Of a stretch of 6,353 bases of DNA, positions 5,964 through 6,353 are shown piece by piece. The notes below the pieces were generated by a model. That model did no database searches. It was not told the origin of the DNA and saw only the letters and a list, made by a program, of their open reading frames with translations. The stretch comes from an uncultured Microbacterium sp. (GTDB taxonomy: Bacteria; Actinomycetota; Actinomycetes; Actinomycetales; Microbacteriaceae): assembly GCA_947647645.1 (NCBI GenBank), contig CANSLE010000149.1, forward strand, positions 1 through 6,353. The letters are read 5' to 3'. The translations under genes and the position numbers were made by a program. Numbering within the stretch: the stretch's first letter is position 1; each line of letters starts with the position of its first letter.

Positions 5964-6020
5964 CGTCGTCCGGGACCGGTGTCGTGCGCGCCTGCGCCCC
6001 GACACCGTCAGGAGGCACTC

Positions 6021-6353
6021 ATGCCCCATCCCTCCCCCGCGGTCGTGCTCGACCGCGTCACCTTCATCTGGCCCGACGGCACCGTCGCGATCGACGACGT
6101 CACCGGAGCGTTCGGCGCCGGCCGCACCGGGCTCATCGGCCGCAACGGCTCGGGCAAGTCGACCCTGCTCACACTCATCGCGGGCACGCTGACCCCGGCA
6201 TCCGGCACCGTCCACCGCACCGGTGCGGTGGACGTCCTCCCGCAACGACTCGCTGCGAACACGCCCGTGTCGGCCGCCCTGGGCGTCGACGTCGCGCTCG
6301 ACGCGGTGCGCGCCATCGCTCGCGGCGACGTCGACCAGCGCCACTTCGACGCC
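6021..6353 (+). CDS. ABC-F family ATP-binding protein, N-terminal fragment (3' end outside window)
   Basis: The first 111 residues of an ABC-F ATPase, a soluble family with two ATP-binding cassettes and no membrane domain. Members act on the ribosome as translation factors or antibiotic-protection proteins. The first cassette begins with an ABC strand (VVLDRVTFIWPDGT), then Walker A GRNGSGKST at 40-48 and a Q-loop VLPQR with Gln75. The stretch AALGVDVALDAVRAIARGDVDQRHFDA resembles the segment after the Q-loop of actinobacterial ABC-F proteins as I recall them. The signature, Walker B, linker and second cassette lie beyond the window, so a single-cassette transporter subunit is not strictly excluded. 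The ATG at 6021 has GGAGG 5 nt upstream. The long structured leader with a small ORF suggests drug-responsive control, as for resistance-type members. The coding region carries a perfect 26-bp palindrome at 6209-6234. Which antibiotic, if any, it answers to cannot be told. Confidence 0.88.
   Translation, partial: MPHPSPAVVLDRVTFIWPDGTVAIDDVTGAFGAGRTGLIGRNGSGKSTLLTLIAGTLTPASGTVHRTGAVDVLPQRLAANTPVSAALGVDVALDAVRAIARGDVDQRHFDA
6209..6234. repeat. Perfect 26-bp palindrome inside the ABC-F coding sequence
   Basis: The half-site CGTCCACCGCACC (6209-6221) is followed immediately by its exact reverse complement (6222-6234), with no spacer and no mismatch. It spans codons about 63-72, between Walker A and the Q-loop, in a region with little residue constraint. 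It could be an operator-like site, a cruciform or mRNA hairpin, or coincidence. Confidence 0.9.

Larger units (their letters stand above)
5814..6020 (+). promoter_or_regulatory. Long structured 5' leader of the ABC-F gene, candidate attenuator
   Basis: About 205 nt with no substantial coding sequence. It contains a short ORF near its 5' end (5842-5868), a perfect 6-bp GC stem CCGGGC/GCCCGG (5910-5915 with 5924-5929), and an 8-bp stem CGGTGTCG/CGACACCG (5977-5984 with 6000-6007). The latter has an inner GCGC/GCGC helix and ends 3 nt before the Shine-Dalgarno GGAGG (6011-6015). Two copies of an element with CCCCTCC could mask that GGAGG. The uORF segment TCGACG (5852-5857) can pair with CGTCGA in either copy, and the two pairings exclude each other. 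Leaders of this kind control several antibiotic-resistance ABC-F genes by ribosome stalling. No T-tract is present, so it is unclear whether control would act on transcription or translation. Confidence 0.45.

Noticed and set aside
5977..6007. Hairpin before the ABC-F gene as an intrinsic terminator
   Set aside because: The stem is strong but no T-run follows; it leads directly into the ribosome-binding site. It is described as a leader stem instead.
4287..6344. Minus-strand open frame continuing upstream of the AlbA_2 gene to 6344 (956 residues)
   Set aside because: Upstream of 4286 it is antisense or off-frame to the NUDIX, esterase and ABC-F genes, has low-complexity Arg/Gly/Ala-rich translation and resembles no protein. 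It stays open only because of high GC.

Overview
The window is uniformly high-GC DNA with strong G/C preference at third codon positions. It has short intergenic gaps and two likely leaderless genes, each with a TAnnnT- or TATA-type -10 box 6 nt before the ATG. Together with the protein families (a DUF4916-type NUDIX protein, an M3 peptidase, an actinobacterial-style ABC-F protein) this suggests an actinobacterium, most like Microbacteriaceae and plausibly Microbacterium. The genus is an inference from sequence style, not a database match.

Layout, left to right. Positions 1-328 hold the 3' end of a short-chain dehydrogenase/reductase (SDR) gene. Its reading frame has no stop before the next gene, a low-specificity threonine aldolase (329-1450, +). 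A 9-bp inverted repeat that includes the stop codons of both convergent genes lies between the aldolase and an M3 oligopeptidase (3439-1502, -) and probably ends both transcripts. Upstream of the peptidase on the minus strand are a membrane-anchored Schlafen/AlbA_2-domain protein (4286-3474, -) and a NUDIX-fold DUF4916 protein with a degenerate Nudix box (4990-4322, -). These two are 35 bp apart and look like one operon, while the peptidase has its own promoter. A roughly 100-bp divergent region (4991-5093) separates them from an alpha/beta-hydrolase carboxylesterase (5094-5786, +). The esterase is followed by a 234-bp non-coding leader and the start of an ABC-F ATPase gene (6021 to the window end, +).

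Most genes are ordinary chromosomal housekeeping or accessory metabolism: amino-acid cleavage, peptide turnover, nucleotide or ester hydrolysis. They do not form an obvious pathway. The most interesting part is the right end. The ABC-F gene has a promoter-proximal box, a long leader with a tiny ORF behind a good ribosome-binding site, two copies of an element containing an anti-Shine-Dalgarno run, and two strong hairpins. This is the architecture expected of ribosome-mediated attenuation of an antibiotic-responsive ABC-F gene. The same gene contains a perfect 26-bp palindrome in its coding sequence. Across the whole window the heptamer GGCATCC/GGATGCC is clearly over-represented, on both strands and in different codon phases. 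I see no RNA genes, mobile elements or CRISPR arrays.
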